64,000 bases of DNA from Cellulomonas sp. SLBN-39 (GTDB lineage: Bacteria; Actinomycetota; Actinomycetes; Actinomycetales; Cellulomonadaceae): the NCBI RefSeq assembly GCF_006715865.1, contig NZ_VFOA01000001.1, positions 2,232,001 through 2,296,000 of the forward strand, read 5' to 3'. Position 1 is the stretch's first letter, and each line of letters opens with the position of its first letter. The notes below the pieces were generated by a model, which saw only the letters and a program-made list of their open reading frames with translations, did no database searches and was not told the DNA's origin. Below, piece after piece: positions 18,279 to 26,084 of this stretch. The position numbers and the translations under genes are program-made.

Positions 18279-19883
18279 TCAGGCGCCCTCGGCCAGGACG
18301 GTCTGCGCGAAGTCCGGGTTGCCCGCGGCCGAGGTCTTCAGCTCGGCGACGCGCTCGGACACCACGTAGGAGTACGCCTCCCAGAACAGCGGCGGCGCGG
18401 GGAACTCCTCCTGGATCCGCTCCTGGACCTTGGCGTAGCCCTCGGCGGCGCCGTCGGCGTCGACCGTGGCGTCGGCCTCGGCGATCAGGTCGGCGACCTC
18501 CGGGTCGTACCAGGGGATGCAGTTGGTGCAGCCGCCGTTCTCGACGAAGAACACGCGCAGGGTGTTCTGCTGGCTCGGGTACAGGGCGCCCCAGCGGGAG
18601 AAGAACGGTCCCGGCGCCTCGCCGGCCAGGCGGGTCTCGTAGAACTCGGCCCAGTCGGTCGACGGGGTCGCGACCGCCTCGATGCCGAGGTTCTGGCGGA
18701 TGTTGTTCGCGATGGCCTTGTAGAGCTCGTCGAGGCCGACGCCGCCGGGGTAGTAGATCTCCATGTCGCCGTCGAAGCCGCCGGCCTCGTCGAGCAGGGC
18801 CTTCGCGGCGTCGGGGTCGTACTCGCAGTACTCGCCGCAGATGCCCTCGGGGGTGCCGGGCTCGATCGCCGGGGTCCAGGCGGTGGCCGGGGTGTACAGG
18901 CCGCCGTAGATGACGTCGTTGATGGTCTCGCGGTCGATGGCCATGGACAGGGCCTGGCGCACCCGCACGTCCTGGTAGCGCTCGTCCTGCAGCGGCAGGC
19001 CGAGGAACGAGATGCCGGGGGCCTCGAACGAGTAGACGCGGTCGCCGAAGTCGGTGGCGGCCTGGGTCATCTTGTCGGCGGGCAGGCTCGCGATGTCGAG
19101 GTTGCCGGCCAGGACGTCGGTGTACGCGGTCGCGGTGTCGGTGTACGGGACGAAGGAGATCTCCGAGACCGTCGGCGCCTCGCCCTGGTAGTCCTCGTAC
19201 GCGGTGACCACGAGGGGCTCGCCCTCGGCGTAGTCCTCCGTCAGCGCGAACGCACCGTTGCCGACGGGGTGCGTGTTGTAGGCCTCCAGGTCGTCGGCCG
19301 CGCCCTCCGGCATCGGGAACATCGCGGTCTGCGCCTGCGAGACCTGCATCGGGAACTGGCTGTCGGGGCCGACCAGCTCGACCGTGAAGGTCAGGTCGTC
19401 GACCACCGTCAGGCCCGACATCTCGGTGGTCTCCGGCTCGCCCTCGGCGGGGTTGAGGTCCGCGTAGCCGACGACGTTGGCCAGCTGGCCGCTGTTCTCG
19501 AACGCGTTCGGGCCGTAGGCGACCGTGTTCCAGGCGTCGACGTAGCTCTGCGCGGTGACGGGCGTCCCGTCGTGGAACGTCCAGCCGTCCTTGAGCGTGA
19601 TGGTCCAGGTGGTCGCGTCGTCGGACTCGATCTGCTCGGCCTGCACGTAGGTGAGGGTCGACTCGTCGTCGATGTACGTCAGGGGCGCCCAGACGGCCAT
19701 CGCGAAGTCGTAGGCGACGGTCTGGCGGCCGGGGATGAGCTGGCCGGGGTCGGTGACGCCGACGCTGATGGCGCCGCCGGTGGTGGGGGCGTCGGTCGAG
19801 GCGGTCTCGCCGCCGCCGCTGCAGGCGGTGAGGGTGAGCGCTGCGGCGATGACGCCGGCGGTGATGCGCAGGGTGGGTCTCAC
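18279..19883 (-). CDS. peptide-binding lipoprotein (SBP_bac_5 family)
   Basis: A 534-residue extracellular solute-binding protein of the DppA/OppA family. The N-terminal lipoprotein signal has its lipobox LTAC with Cys21, followed by a Gly/Ser/Thr-rich tether. Family blocks include WAPLTYID, TFHDGTPVTAQSYVDAWN, HPVGNGAFAL, VRVRQALSMAIDRE and the C-terminal PPLFW. Two Cys pairs (CGEYC and CTNC) may form disulphides. GTG 19883 follows a strong GGAGGA. It is the first and probably most expressed gene of the operon, with an operator-like palindrome about 190 bases upstream. Confidence 0.95.
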   Translation of the reverse strand: MRPTLRITAGVIAAALTLTACSGGGETASTDAPTTGGAISVGVTDPGQLIPGRQTVAYDFAMAVWAPLTYIDDESTLTYVQAEQIESDDATTWTITLKDGWTFHDGTPVTAQSYVDAWNTVAYGPNAFENSGQLANVVGYADLNPAEGEPETTEMSGLTVVDDLTFTVELVGPDSQFPMQVSQAQTAMFPMPEGAADDLEAYNTHPVGNGAFALTEDYAEGEPLVVTAYEDYQGEAPTVSEISFVPYTDTATAYTDVLAGNLDIASLPADKMTQAATDFGDRVYSFEAPGISFLGLPLQDERYQDVRVRQALSMAIDRETINDVIYGGLYTPATAWTPAIEPGTPEGICGEYCEYDPDAAKALLDEAGGFDGDMEIYYPGGVGLDELYKAIANNIRQNLGIEAVATPSTDWAEFYETRLAGEAPGPFFSRWGALYPSQQNTLRVFFVENGGCTNCIPWYDPEVADLIAEADATVDADGAAEGYAKVQERIQEEFPAPPLFWEAYSYVVSERVAELKTSAAGNPDFAQTVLAEGA

Positions 19884-20069
19884 GGGGTCGTCCTCCGTCG
19901 TGAGGCCGCGCCGACGGCAGGGGAGGACGTCGGCGCGGTGCGGGGTGCTGGGGGAGGTGGTGCGGGCGGGCGTGCGGTGGGCCGGGGTGACCGGCCTCGT
20001 CGCGTCCGACGGGGTGAGGTGGTGCCAGTCGACCCCCGGCCGCGCATCGCGTCAATACGGAACTCGCGG

Positions 20070-20094
20070 AAAGTTCAGTAGGAAATGAAACTTT
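20070..20094. promoter_or_regulatory. imperfect palindrome upstream of the peptide operon
   Basis: AAAGTTCA at 20070-20077 and TGAAACTTT at 20086-20094 form an inverted repeat with one extra T and an 8-base spacer, inside an unusually AT-rich patch of the 287-base divergent region (19884-20170). A second weaker pair, GAACT/AGTTC, overlaps its left side. It is a candidate operator for the GbsR-like regulator encoded in the operon. The rest of this intergenic region shows no gene. Confidence 0.55.
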
Positions 20095-20170
20095 AACGAG
20101 CCCGTGACACACGACCCCCGGTGCCGCGTGCTTCGATGAGCCCCGACCCGCCCCACCCCGCGAGGACCGG

Positions 20171-20839
20171 ATGATCGACACCCCCGAGTACGCGTTCGAC
20201 GACGTGCACCGCGCCCGCCGCCTCGTGCACGACCAGCCGTGGGCGCTGCTCGTCAGCACCACCTCGCACGGACCCGTCGCGTCCCACGTGCCCGTGCTGC
20301 TCGAGGGCGACCCCGCCGACGACGGTCCGTTCACGCTGGTCACCCACCTGGGGCGGCCTGACGACCGCCTGCACGAGCTCACCGACGGCGACGACGTCCT
20401 GCTCGTCGTCGAGGGGCCCTACGGCTACGTCTCGCCCGGCTGGTACGGGTTCACGCCCGCCGTGCCGACCTGGAACTACGTCGCCGTGCACCTGTGGGCC
20501 CGCGTCGAGATGCTCGACGCGACGACGACGCTCGGCGTGCTGTCCGACACGGTCGACCGGTTCGAGGACGCCATGCCCGCCCCCGTCCGCATGGACGACG
20601 TCGCCGACTACGCCCACCGCATCGCCCGCGGCACCTGCGGCCTGCGCCTGCACGTGCAGCGCTGGCAGGGCAAGGCCAAGCTCTCGCAGGACAAGCCCGA
20701 CGCCGTGCGCGAGCGCGTCGTCGCCGCGCTGCGCACCGACCCCGTCTACGCCCGGCCCGCGCTCGCCGACGCCGTGCAGGCCGAGCTCGACCACGACCGC
20801 GCCGCCCGACCCGACCGCACGCCCGAGGAGACCCGGTGA
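20171..20839 (+). CDS. PaiB-like FMN-binding negative regulator family protein
   Basis: A 222-residue protein with the split-barrel FMN-binding fold of the PaiB family. Conserved blocks are PWALLVSTTSHGPVASHVPVLLE, TLVTHLGRPDD, GPYGYVSPGWY, VPTWNYVAVHLWARVE and the C-terminal WQGKAKLSQDKPDA. PaiB in Bacillus is linked to protease and sporulation gene repression; in many genomes the family is probably an oxidoreductase or FMN-binding protein rather than a true repressor. ATG 20171 follows GAGGA. It overlaps the amidohydrolase start by four bases (GTGA), so the two form an operon divergent from the peptide transporter. Confidence 0.9.
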   Translation: MIDTPEYAFDDVHRARRLVHDQPWALLVSTTSHGPVASHVPVLLEGDPADDGPFTLVTHLGRPDDRLHELTDGDDVLLVVEGPYGYVSPGWYGFTPAVPTWNYVAVHLWARVEMLDATTTLGVLSDTVDRFEDAMPAPVRMDDVADYAHRIARGTCGLRLHVQRWQGKAKLSQDKPDAVRERVVAALRTDPVYARPALADAVQAELDHDRAARPDRTPEETR

Positions 20840-22320
20840 CCGGCACGACCCTGCTGCGCGCCGCCCGCCGCCACGGCGACGCGACCCCCGTCGACCTGCT
20901 GGTCCGTGACGGCGCGCTCGCGCAGGTCGCCCCGCACGGCGCGCTCACGGCCGGCGCAGGCGTCGACGTCGTCGACCTCGACGGGCGGTGGGTCGTCCCC
21001 GGCCTGTGGGACCAGCACACGCACCTCACCCAGTGGGCGCTGGCCCGGGCGCGGCTCGACCTGTCCGCCGCCACGTCCGCCGCCCAGGTCGTCGCGCTCG
21101 TCCGCGAGCGCGTCGCCACGGCCCCGCCCGCCCCGGGCATCGCGCTGGTCGGGCACGGCTTCCGCGACGGCCTCTGGCCCGACGTGCCGACCGCCGCCCT
21201 GCTCGACGCCGTCGCGGGCGACGTGCCCGTCGTGCTCGTGTCCGGCGACCTGCACTGCGCGTGGCTGTCGACCGCCGGCCTGCGGTTCCTCGGCGTGCAC
21301 GAGCACCCCACGGGCGTGCTGCGCGAGTCCGAGTGGATCGGGCGCATGGGCGTGGTCGACGCGGTGGCACCGGAGGTGACCGACGCGATGGTCGCCGACG
21401 GGCTCGCGCACGTCGCCACGCTCGGCGTCGTCGGCGTGCTCGACCTCGAGGTCGCCGACAACGTCGAGGCGTGGCGGCGCCGGGCGCGCCCCGACCAGCC
21501 CGTCCGCGTGCGGGCCGGCGTCTGGGAGCAGCACCTGGACCGGGTGCTGGCCGAGGGGCTGCGCACCGGCGACCGGCTCGACGACGCCGGCCTGGTCACG
21601 CAGGGCCCGCTCAAGGTGGTCACCGACGGCTCCCTCAACACCCGCACCGCCTACTGCCACGACCCGTACCCGGGCAGCACGGGCGCCGGGGCGTGCGGCG
21701 TGCTGTCGGTGCCGCCGGAGGAGCTCGTCCCGCTCATGGCCCGGGTGACCGCGCACGGGCTGACCTGCGCGATCCACGCCATCGGCGACGCCGCCAACAC
21801 CCTCGCGCTGGACGCGTTCGCGGCCACGGGTGCGCGCGGCACGATCGAGCACGCCCAGCTGCTGCGGTGGTCGGACGTCGCCCGGTTCGCCACGCTCGGC
21901 GTCGTCGCCAGCGTGCAGCCCGAGCACGCCATGGACGACCGGGACGTCGCCGACCGGCACTGGGCGGGGCGCACGGCGCGGGCGTTCGCGTTCGGTGCGC
22001 TGCACGCCGCCGGGGTGCGACTGTCGCTGGGGTCCGACGCCCCGGTCGCACCGCTCGACCCCTGGGCGGCCGTCGACGCGGCCGTGACCCGCACGCGGGA
22101 CGGCCGCGAGCCGTGGCACCCCGAGCAGCGCGTCGACCTCGACGTGGCGCTCGCCGCATCGGTCGACGACGTCCCGCTGGCCCTGCGGGTGGGCGGGCCG
22201 GCGGACCTCGCCGTCCTCGACGAGCACCCCGCCGACCGGCTGGCCGCCACGGGCACGGTCCGTGGGATGCCCGTCGCGGGCACGATGCTGGCCGGGCAGT
22301 GGACCCACCGCACCTGGTGA
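20836..22320 (+). CDS. amidohydrolase family 3 (YtcJ-like) protein
   Basis: A 494-residue metal-dependent hydrolase of the amidohydrolase superfamily. The first metal motif is WDQHTHL near residue 57, followed by VTDGSLNTRTA, CAIHAIGDAAN, RGTIEHAQLL and the C-terminal metal Asp in LSLGSDAPVAP. N-terminal and C-terminal strands build the usual composite beta-sandwich (ending RGMPVAGTMLAGQW). YtcJ-type enzymes cleave N-acyl or cyclic amides; the substrate here is unknown. GTG 20836 overlaps the PaiB-like stop, indicating coupled translation. No signal peptide is present. Confidence 0.9.
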   Translation: MTGTTLLRAARRHGDATPVDLLVRDGALAQVAPHGALTAGAGVDVVDLDGRWVVPGLWDQHTHLTQWALARARLDLSAATSAAQVVALVRERVATAPPAPGIALVGHGFRDGLWPDVPTAALLDAVAGDVPVVLVSGDLHCAWLSTAGLRFLGVHEHPTGVLRESEWIGRMGVVDAVAPEVTDAMVADGLAHVATLGVVGVLDLEVADNVEAWRRRARPDQPVRVRAGVWEQHLDRVLAEGLRTGDRLDDAGLVTQGPLKVVTDGSLNTRTAYCHDPYPGSTGAGACGVLSVPPEELVPLMARVTAHGLTCAIHAIGDAANTLALDAFAATGARGTIEHAQLLRWSDVARFATLGVVASVQPEHAMDDRDVADRHWAGRTARAFAFGALHAAGVRLSLGSDAPVAPLDPWAAVDAAVTRTRDGREPWHPEQRVDLDVALAASVDDVPLALRVGGPADLAVLDEHPADRLAATGTVRGMPVAGTMLAGQWTHRTW

Positions 22321-22341
22321 GGCCGGTGCGGCCCGCTGCGG

Positions 22342-23775
22342 CTACCCGAGCTCGTCGGCCCCCGGGAGCCCGGCGCCCACCCCCAGCAGGGACCGGGTGA
22401 TCCGCTCGGCGTCGCCCGTCATCTCCCGGACGGCGTCCGCCAGGTCGTCGTCGGTGACGGCCCGCCCGGCCTCGGCCGCGAGCAGCACGGCGCGGCGGAT
22501 CGCCTCCTTGACGAAGGACGCCGTCATCCCGTCCGTGGCGTCGGCGGCCGCGTCGAGGGCGGCCGGGGTGAACGGCAGCGCACCGCCGTACAGCGTGAAC
22601 AGGCGGCGGCGCCCCGCGGCGTCCGGCAGCGGCACCTCGACCGCCAGGTCCACCCGGCCCGGCCGCTGGGCGAGCGCGGGCTCCAGGACGTCGGCGCGGT
22701 TCGTGGTCAGCAGGAACGTCACGTCCGCGTCCGCGGCCAGCCCGTCGAGGGCGTCGAGCACCTCGAACAGCAGCGGCCCGCTGCCGTCGTGCGAGCGCTC
22801 CTCCGCGACGAGGTCGCAGTCCTCGAGCACGACGAGCGCGGGCTGCAGCGCCCGCGCCGTCTCGGCCGCGACGGCGACGAGCTGCAGCGTCTGCCCGGAC
22901 AGCAGGATCACGGTGACCCCGGCGCTCGCGCCGACGAGGTGGCGCACGGTGTGCGTCTTGCCCGTGCCGGGCGGCCCGTACAGCAGCACGCCACGCTTGA
23001 GGTGCTGACCGGCCGCGCGCAGCGCGTCCCGGTGCCGGGCGACCCCGAGCACCTGCCGCTCGACCCGCTCCAGCGTCCCCGCGGGCAGCACCACGTCCTC
23101 CCGCGCCACCCGCGGGCGCGGCACGTGGACGACGCCCGCCTCGCCGGGGTCGAACGGCGAGCCCGAGAACGTCACGACCTGCCCGCGCAGCGATGAGCGC
23201 GCGTCCATCTCGGCCCGCACGCGGTCGAGCAGGCGCGCGGCGACCTCGTCGTCCGGGCACAGGACCTCCAGGATCGGCGAGCCGTTGTGCCGCATCGACG
23301 CCCGGCGCTGCACCAGCACCACGGGCACGTCCTCGTGCGTGAACAGGTGCAGCCCGAACGCGACCATCTGCCGCGTCGTCGTCGGACCCGTCGCGGCACG
23401 GTGGTAGTCCACCGGGCCGACGGGGAACTGCCCGCCCCAGATGCCGGCGTGCTGCAGGATCTCGGACAACGACATGTGCGCCCGCTGCTCCCCGCCCCCG
23501 AGACCCAGCAGCCGCCCGCCGCCCGCGTCCTGCACGACCGCCTCGACCGCGATGTCCACGTCCACCCGGCGCAGCACGGGCAGCTCGGCGGTGTGCACCG
23601 CGAGCGCGCGCGGGTCCTGACCCAGGTGGGCCTCCAGCACGGGCAGGACGGGCTGGGTGCCCTCCCGGCCGGCGGCCTGCTGCTCGGACGCCGCGGTGGC
23701 CAGCGCCTGGAACGCCCGCAGGAAGGACTCCAGGTCGGGGGTGCCCGTGAGGGCGGGCGTCGTGCTCTCGGACAT
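22342..23775 (-). CDS. AAA-family ATPase, proteasome/BCS1-like core
   Basis: A 477-residue protein. The N-terminal half (about residues 1-235) has no recognised domain, and the C-terminal half is an AAA core. Walker A is GPPGTGKTH near residue 266, Walker B is LVVLEDCDL near 315, and the sensor/arginine region is TTNRADVLEPALAQRPGRVD; a helical lid follows. The Walker A region is preceded by HLKRGVLLYGPP, as in classic AAA unfoldases. It may unfold or remodel an unidentified partner; no protease or membrane anchor is encoded next to it. ATG 23775 was chosen as the first methionine with a plausible site; the frame is open further upstream. Confidence 0.85.
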   Translation of the reverse strand: MSESTTPALTGTPDLESFLRAFQALATAASEQQAAGREGTQPVLPVLEAHLGQDPRALAVHTAELPVLRRVDVDIAVEAVVQDAGGGRLLGLGGGEQRAHMSLSEILQHAGIWGGQFPVGPVDYHRAATGPTTTRQMVAFGLHLFTHEDVPVVLVQRRASMRHNGSPILEVLCPDDEVAARLLDRVRAEMDARSSLRGQVVTFSGSPFDPGEAGVVHVPRPRVAREDVVLPAGTLERVERQVLGVARHRDALRAAGQHLKRGVLLYGPPGTGKTHTVRHLVGASAGVTVILLSGQTLQLVAVAAETARALQPALVVLEDCDLVAEERSHDGSGPLLFEVLDALDGLAADADVTFLLTTNRADVLEPALAQRPGRVDLAVEVPLPDAAGRRRLFTLYGGALPFTPAALDAAADATDGMTASFVKEAIRRAVLLAAEAGRAVTDDDLADAVREMTGDAERITRSLLGVGAGLPGADELG

Positions 23776-23874
23776 CGTCGCTCCCGTCGTCGGTGGCCCC
23801 AACCTAGGACGCCGCGCCCACGCGGGCCGGACAGGTGCCCCGTCGACGCCCGGTCTCGCGCCACACTGTGCTCC

Positions 23875-24792
23875 GTGACCGACACGACCCCTGCCCTGCC
23901 CGGCTGGCGCCACGTCTACTCCGGCAAGGTGCGCGACCTGTACGAGCCCGACGCCACCGCCGCGGGCGCGGCGCTGCGCGAGCGGCACGGGGACGTCGTC
24001 CTCGTCGTCGCCACCGACCGGGTGTCCGCCTACGACCACGTGCTGTCCCCGGGGATCCCCGGCAAGGGCGTCGTCCTGACGCAGCTGAGCCTGTGGTGGT
24101 TCGCGCAGCTCGCGGACCTGGTGCCGAACCACGTGGTCAGCACCGACGTGCCCGAGGCGGTCGCGGGGCGTGCCATGGTGTGCCGGCGCCTGGAGATGTA
24201 CCCCGTCGAGTGCGTCGCCCGCGGCTACCTCACCGGCTCCGGGCTGGTCGAGTACCGCGCGTCCGGGCAGGTCACCGGCATCCCGCTGCCCGCCGGGCTG
24301 GAGGACGGCTCGCGCCTGACCGAGCCGGTGTTCACGCCCGCGACCAAGGCCGCGGTCGGGGAGCACGACGAGAACGTGCCGTTCGCGGTGGTCGCCGAGC
24401 AGCTCGGCGAGGACGCCGCGACGACGCTGCGCGACCTCACGCTCGCGGTGTACGCGCGCGCCGAGGCGGTCGCCCGCGGGCGCGGCGTGATCCTCGCCGA
24501 CACCAAGCTGGAGTTCGGCGTCGACCCGACCACGGGTGCGGTCACGCTCGGCGACGAGGTCCTCACGCCCGACTCCTCGCGGTTCTGGCCCGCGGATGCG
24601 TGGCAGCCGGGCCGCGCGCAGCCGAGCTTCGACAAGCAGTTCGTGCGGGACTGGCTGACGTCGTCCGCGTCGGGCTGGGACCGCACGTCCGACGCGCCCC
24701 CGCCGTCACTGCCGGCCGACGTGGTCGAGCGCACCCGAGCCCGCTACCTCGAGGCCTACGAGCGCCTGACGGGCGATGCGCTGACCGTCTGA
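23875..24792 (+). CDS. purC: phosphoribosylaminoimidazole-succinocarboxamide synthase
   Basis: Ligates aspartate to CAIR using ATP to form SAICAR in purine synthesis. The 305-residue product has the long-form SAICAR synthetase layout: YSGKVRDLYE, ATDRVSAYDHVL, PGKGVVLTQLSLWWF, VECVARGYLTGSG, LTEPVFTPATKA, ILADTKLEFG and DSSRFW followed by PSFDKQFVRDWL. GTG 23875 lacks a Shine-Dalgarno; a CACACT element ends 7 bases upstream, compatible with a leaderless transcript. It is monocistronic and diverges from the AAA ATPase gene. Confidence 0.97.
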   Translation: MTDTTPALPGWRHVYSGKVRDLYEPDATAAGAALRERHGDVVLVVATDRVSAYDHVLSPGIPGKGVVLTQLSLWWFAQLADLVPNHVVSTDVPEAVAGRAMVCRRLEMYPVECVARGYLTGSGLVEYRASGQVTGIPLPAGLEDGSRLTEPVFTPATKAAVGEHDENVPFAVVAEQLGEDAATTLRDLTLAVYARAEAVARGRGVILADTKLEFGVDPTTGAVTLGDEVLTPDSSRFWPADAWQPGRAQPSFDKQFVRDWLTSSASGWDRTSDAPPPSLPADVVERTRARYLEAYERLTGDALTV

Positions 24793-24814
24793 GCGAGCGG
24801 GAGAGCCCGCGCTC
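24791..24814. terminator. hairpin after purC
   Basis: GAGCG-AG-CGGG pairs with CCCG-CGCTC around a 4-base loop, with a 2-base bulge. It begins within purC's stop codon and reaches the stop of the convergent small gene. Confidence 0.5.
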
Positions 24815-25067
24815 AGCGCAGGTACTGGGCGGTGGCCTCGCGGAGCACCGCGTCGGCGCGGTGGCGCAGCGGCGTCGTCGGGGTAGGCGTGGGCGAGCCG
24901 TCGCGGGCGGCCGCCCACGCCTGCCGGAGGGCCTCGCGGGCGTCGGCGGGCGTCGCGGTCGGCACGTCCGCGAGGACGGCGGGGACGAGCCAGTCGACGT
25001 CGAGCGTGCCGTTCGGGGGTCCGAAGACGCGTTCGCCGCTGACCCAGTCGGTCGGTCCGGTGCTCAT
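24813..25067 (-). CDS. small hypothetical protein
   Basis: An 84-residue soluble protein not recognised. It begins with an aromatic-rich stretch (TDWVSGERVFGPPNGTLDVDWL) and continues as Ala/Arg-rich helix with a short TPTPTTP spacer near residue 58. Codon positions are strongly GC3-biased as in neighbouring genes, which supports it being real. It ends next to purC and starts 20 bases downstream of the nuclease gene's stop, so the two may be co-transcribed. No membrane segment or motif is apparent. Confidence 0.6.
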   Translation of the reverse strand: MSTGPTDWVSGERVFGPPNGTLDVDWLVPAVLADVPTATPADAREALRQAWAAARDGSPTPTPTTPLRHRADAVLREATAQYLR

Positions 25068-25087
25068 GCCCCCATGGTGCGCCGTCG

Positions 25088-25918
25088 TCAGGTGCGGTGC
25101 AGCCGGACGTCCTCGGGGCGGGCGAGGAGCGTCCAGCCCGGTGCGCTCTGCGCCGTGACGGCCGGCAGGAGGTCGGCGGCGGGCAGCGGACCGAGGTCGA
25201 GGCCAGTCAGGTCGGCGACGTCGTCGAGCGGGACCTGGAAGGTGCGGAACGGTCCGAGGGGTGGGGGAGCGTCGGCCGCGGCGGCCGCCACCAGCGCGAC
25301 GGCCAGCGCGTCGTCGTCGAGCTGCGGGGACTGGTCGAGCACGAACGCGGTGGCGGCGAGCGCCCGGCCGGCGTCGACGGCCCACGCGACGACCTTCCAG
25401 TACAGCCGCGGGATGCCCACGCCCCGGTAGACGGGGTCGTCGCCGGCGAGCACGGGCCCGGTGAGCACGACCAGCCGCAGGCGCTGGGCGCGCGCGTGCT
25501 CGAGCACGTGGTCCTCCAGCCCGAGCCACAGGGCGGCGCCCTGGTTGAACCCGGACGCCTGCGGGGCCGCGTTCGGGTACGCGAACGTCTCGCGCTCGGC
25601 CTGGGCGGCGACTCCCGGCTCGCCCCACACGGGGTCGCGGCGGCGCACGAGGTGGCCGCGGTCGAGGTCGTTGCGCGCGTACAGCTCGGGACCGGCCTGC
25701 TCGTGCGCGGGGACGCGGGGGTCGAGGAACCAGTCGTCGGACCGGGGGACGTCGCGCAGGGTCGTCCCGTCGACGTCGACGACCGTGGCGGCCGCGAGCC
25801 GGCGCACGGGGTGCAGCAGCACGGTGAAGTGCGTCGACGTCAGCGTGCGGACGGGGCCGGGCGCGACGGGCAGCGGGACCGTCGGGCCGAGGAAGGACGG
25901 GTCGTGGCCATCGCTCAC
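25088..25918 (-). CDS. DNA/RNA non-specific endonuclease (NUC/EndA-like)
   Basis: A 276-residue protein with the beta-beta-alpha-metal nuclease signature DRGHLVRRRD, in which the His is the general base. The downstream FAYPNAAPQASGFNQG supplies the metal-binding Asn, and WLGLEDHVLEHA follows. The family hydrolyses single- and double-stranded DNA and RNA with magnesium. No signal peptide is visible with the GTG 25918 start, which is unusual because most relatives are secreted; the enzyme may be cytoplasmic or use another export route. The open frame extends upstream into non-coding-like sequence, so the start is moderately certain. Confidence 0.82.
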   Translation of the reverse strand: MSDGHDPSFLGPTVPLPVAPGPVRTLTSTHFTVLLHPVRRLAAATVVDVDGTTLRDVPRSDDWFLDPRVPAHEQAGPELYARNDLDRGHLVRRRDPVWGEPGVAAQAERETFAYPNAAPQASGFNQGAALWLGLEDHVLEHARAQRLRLVVLTGPVLAGDDPVYRGVGIPRLYWKVVAWAVDAGRALAATAFVLDQSPQLDDDALAVALVAAAAADAPPPLGPFRTFQVPLDDVADLTGLDLGPLPAADLLPAVTAQSAPGWTLLARPEDVRLHRT

Positions 25919-26084
25919 ACCGCCGACGCTACGCCGTGGCGGGGTCCGTCGCGGCCCGGCGGACCTGGACGGGGGACTTTCACCCGTGTCACCGGTGGGC
26001 GGGACAAAGGTCGGGTGGAAGCGTTCACGCAGGGGCGTCCTGTGCCGATGGGGCGCGGAAACCCTTCCCGACAGGAGCACCAGA

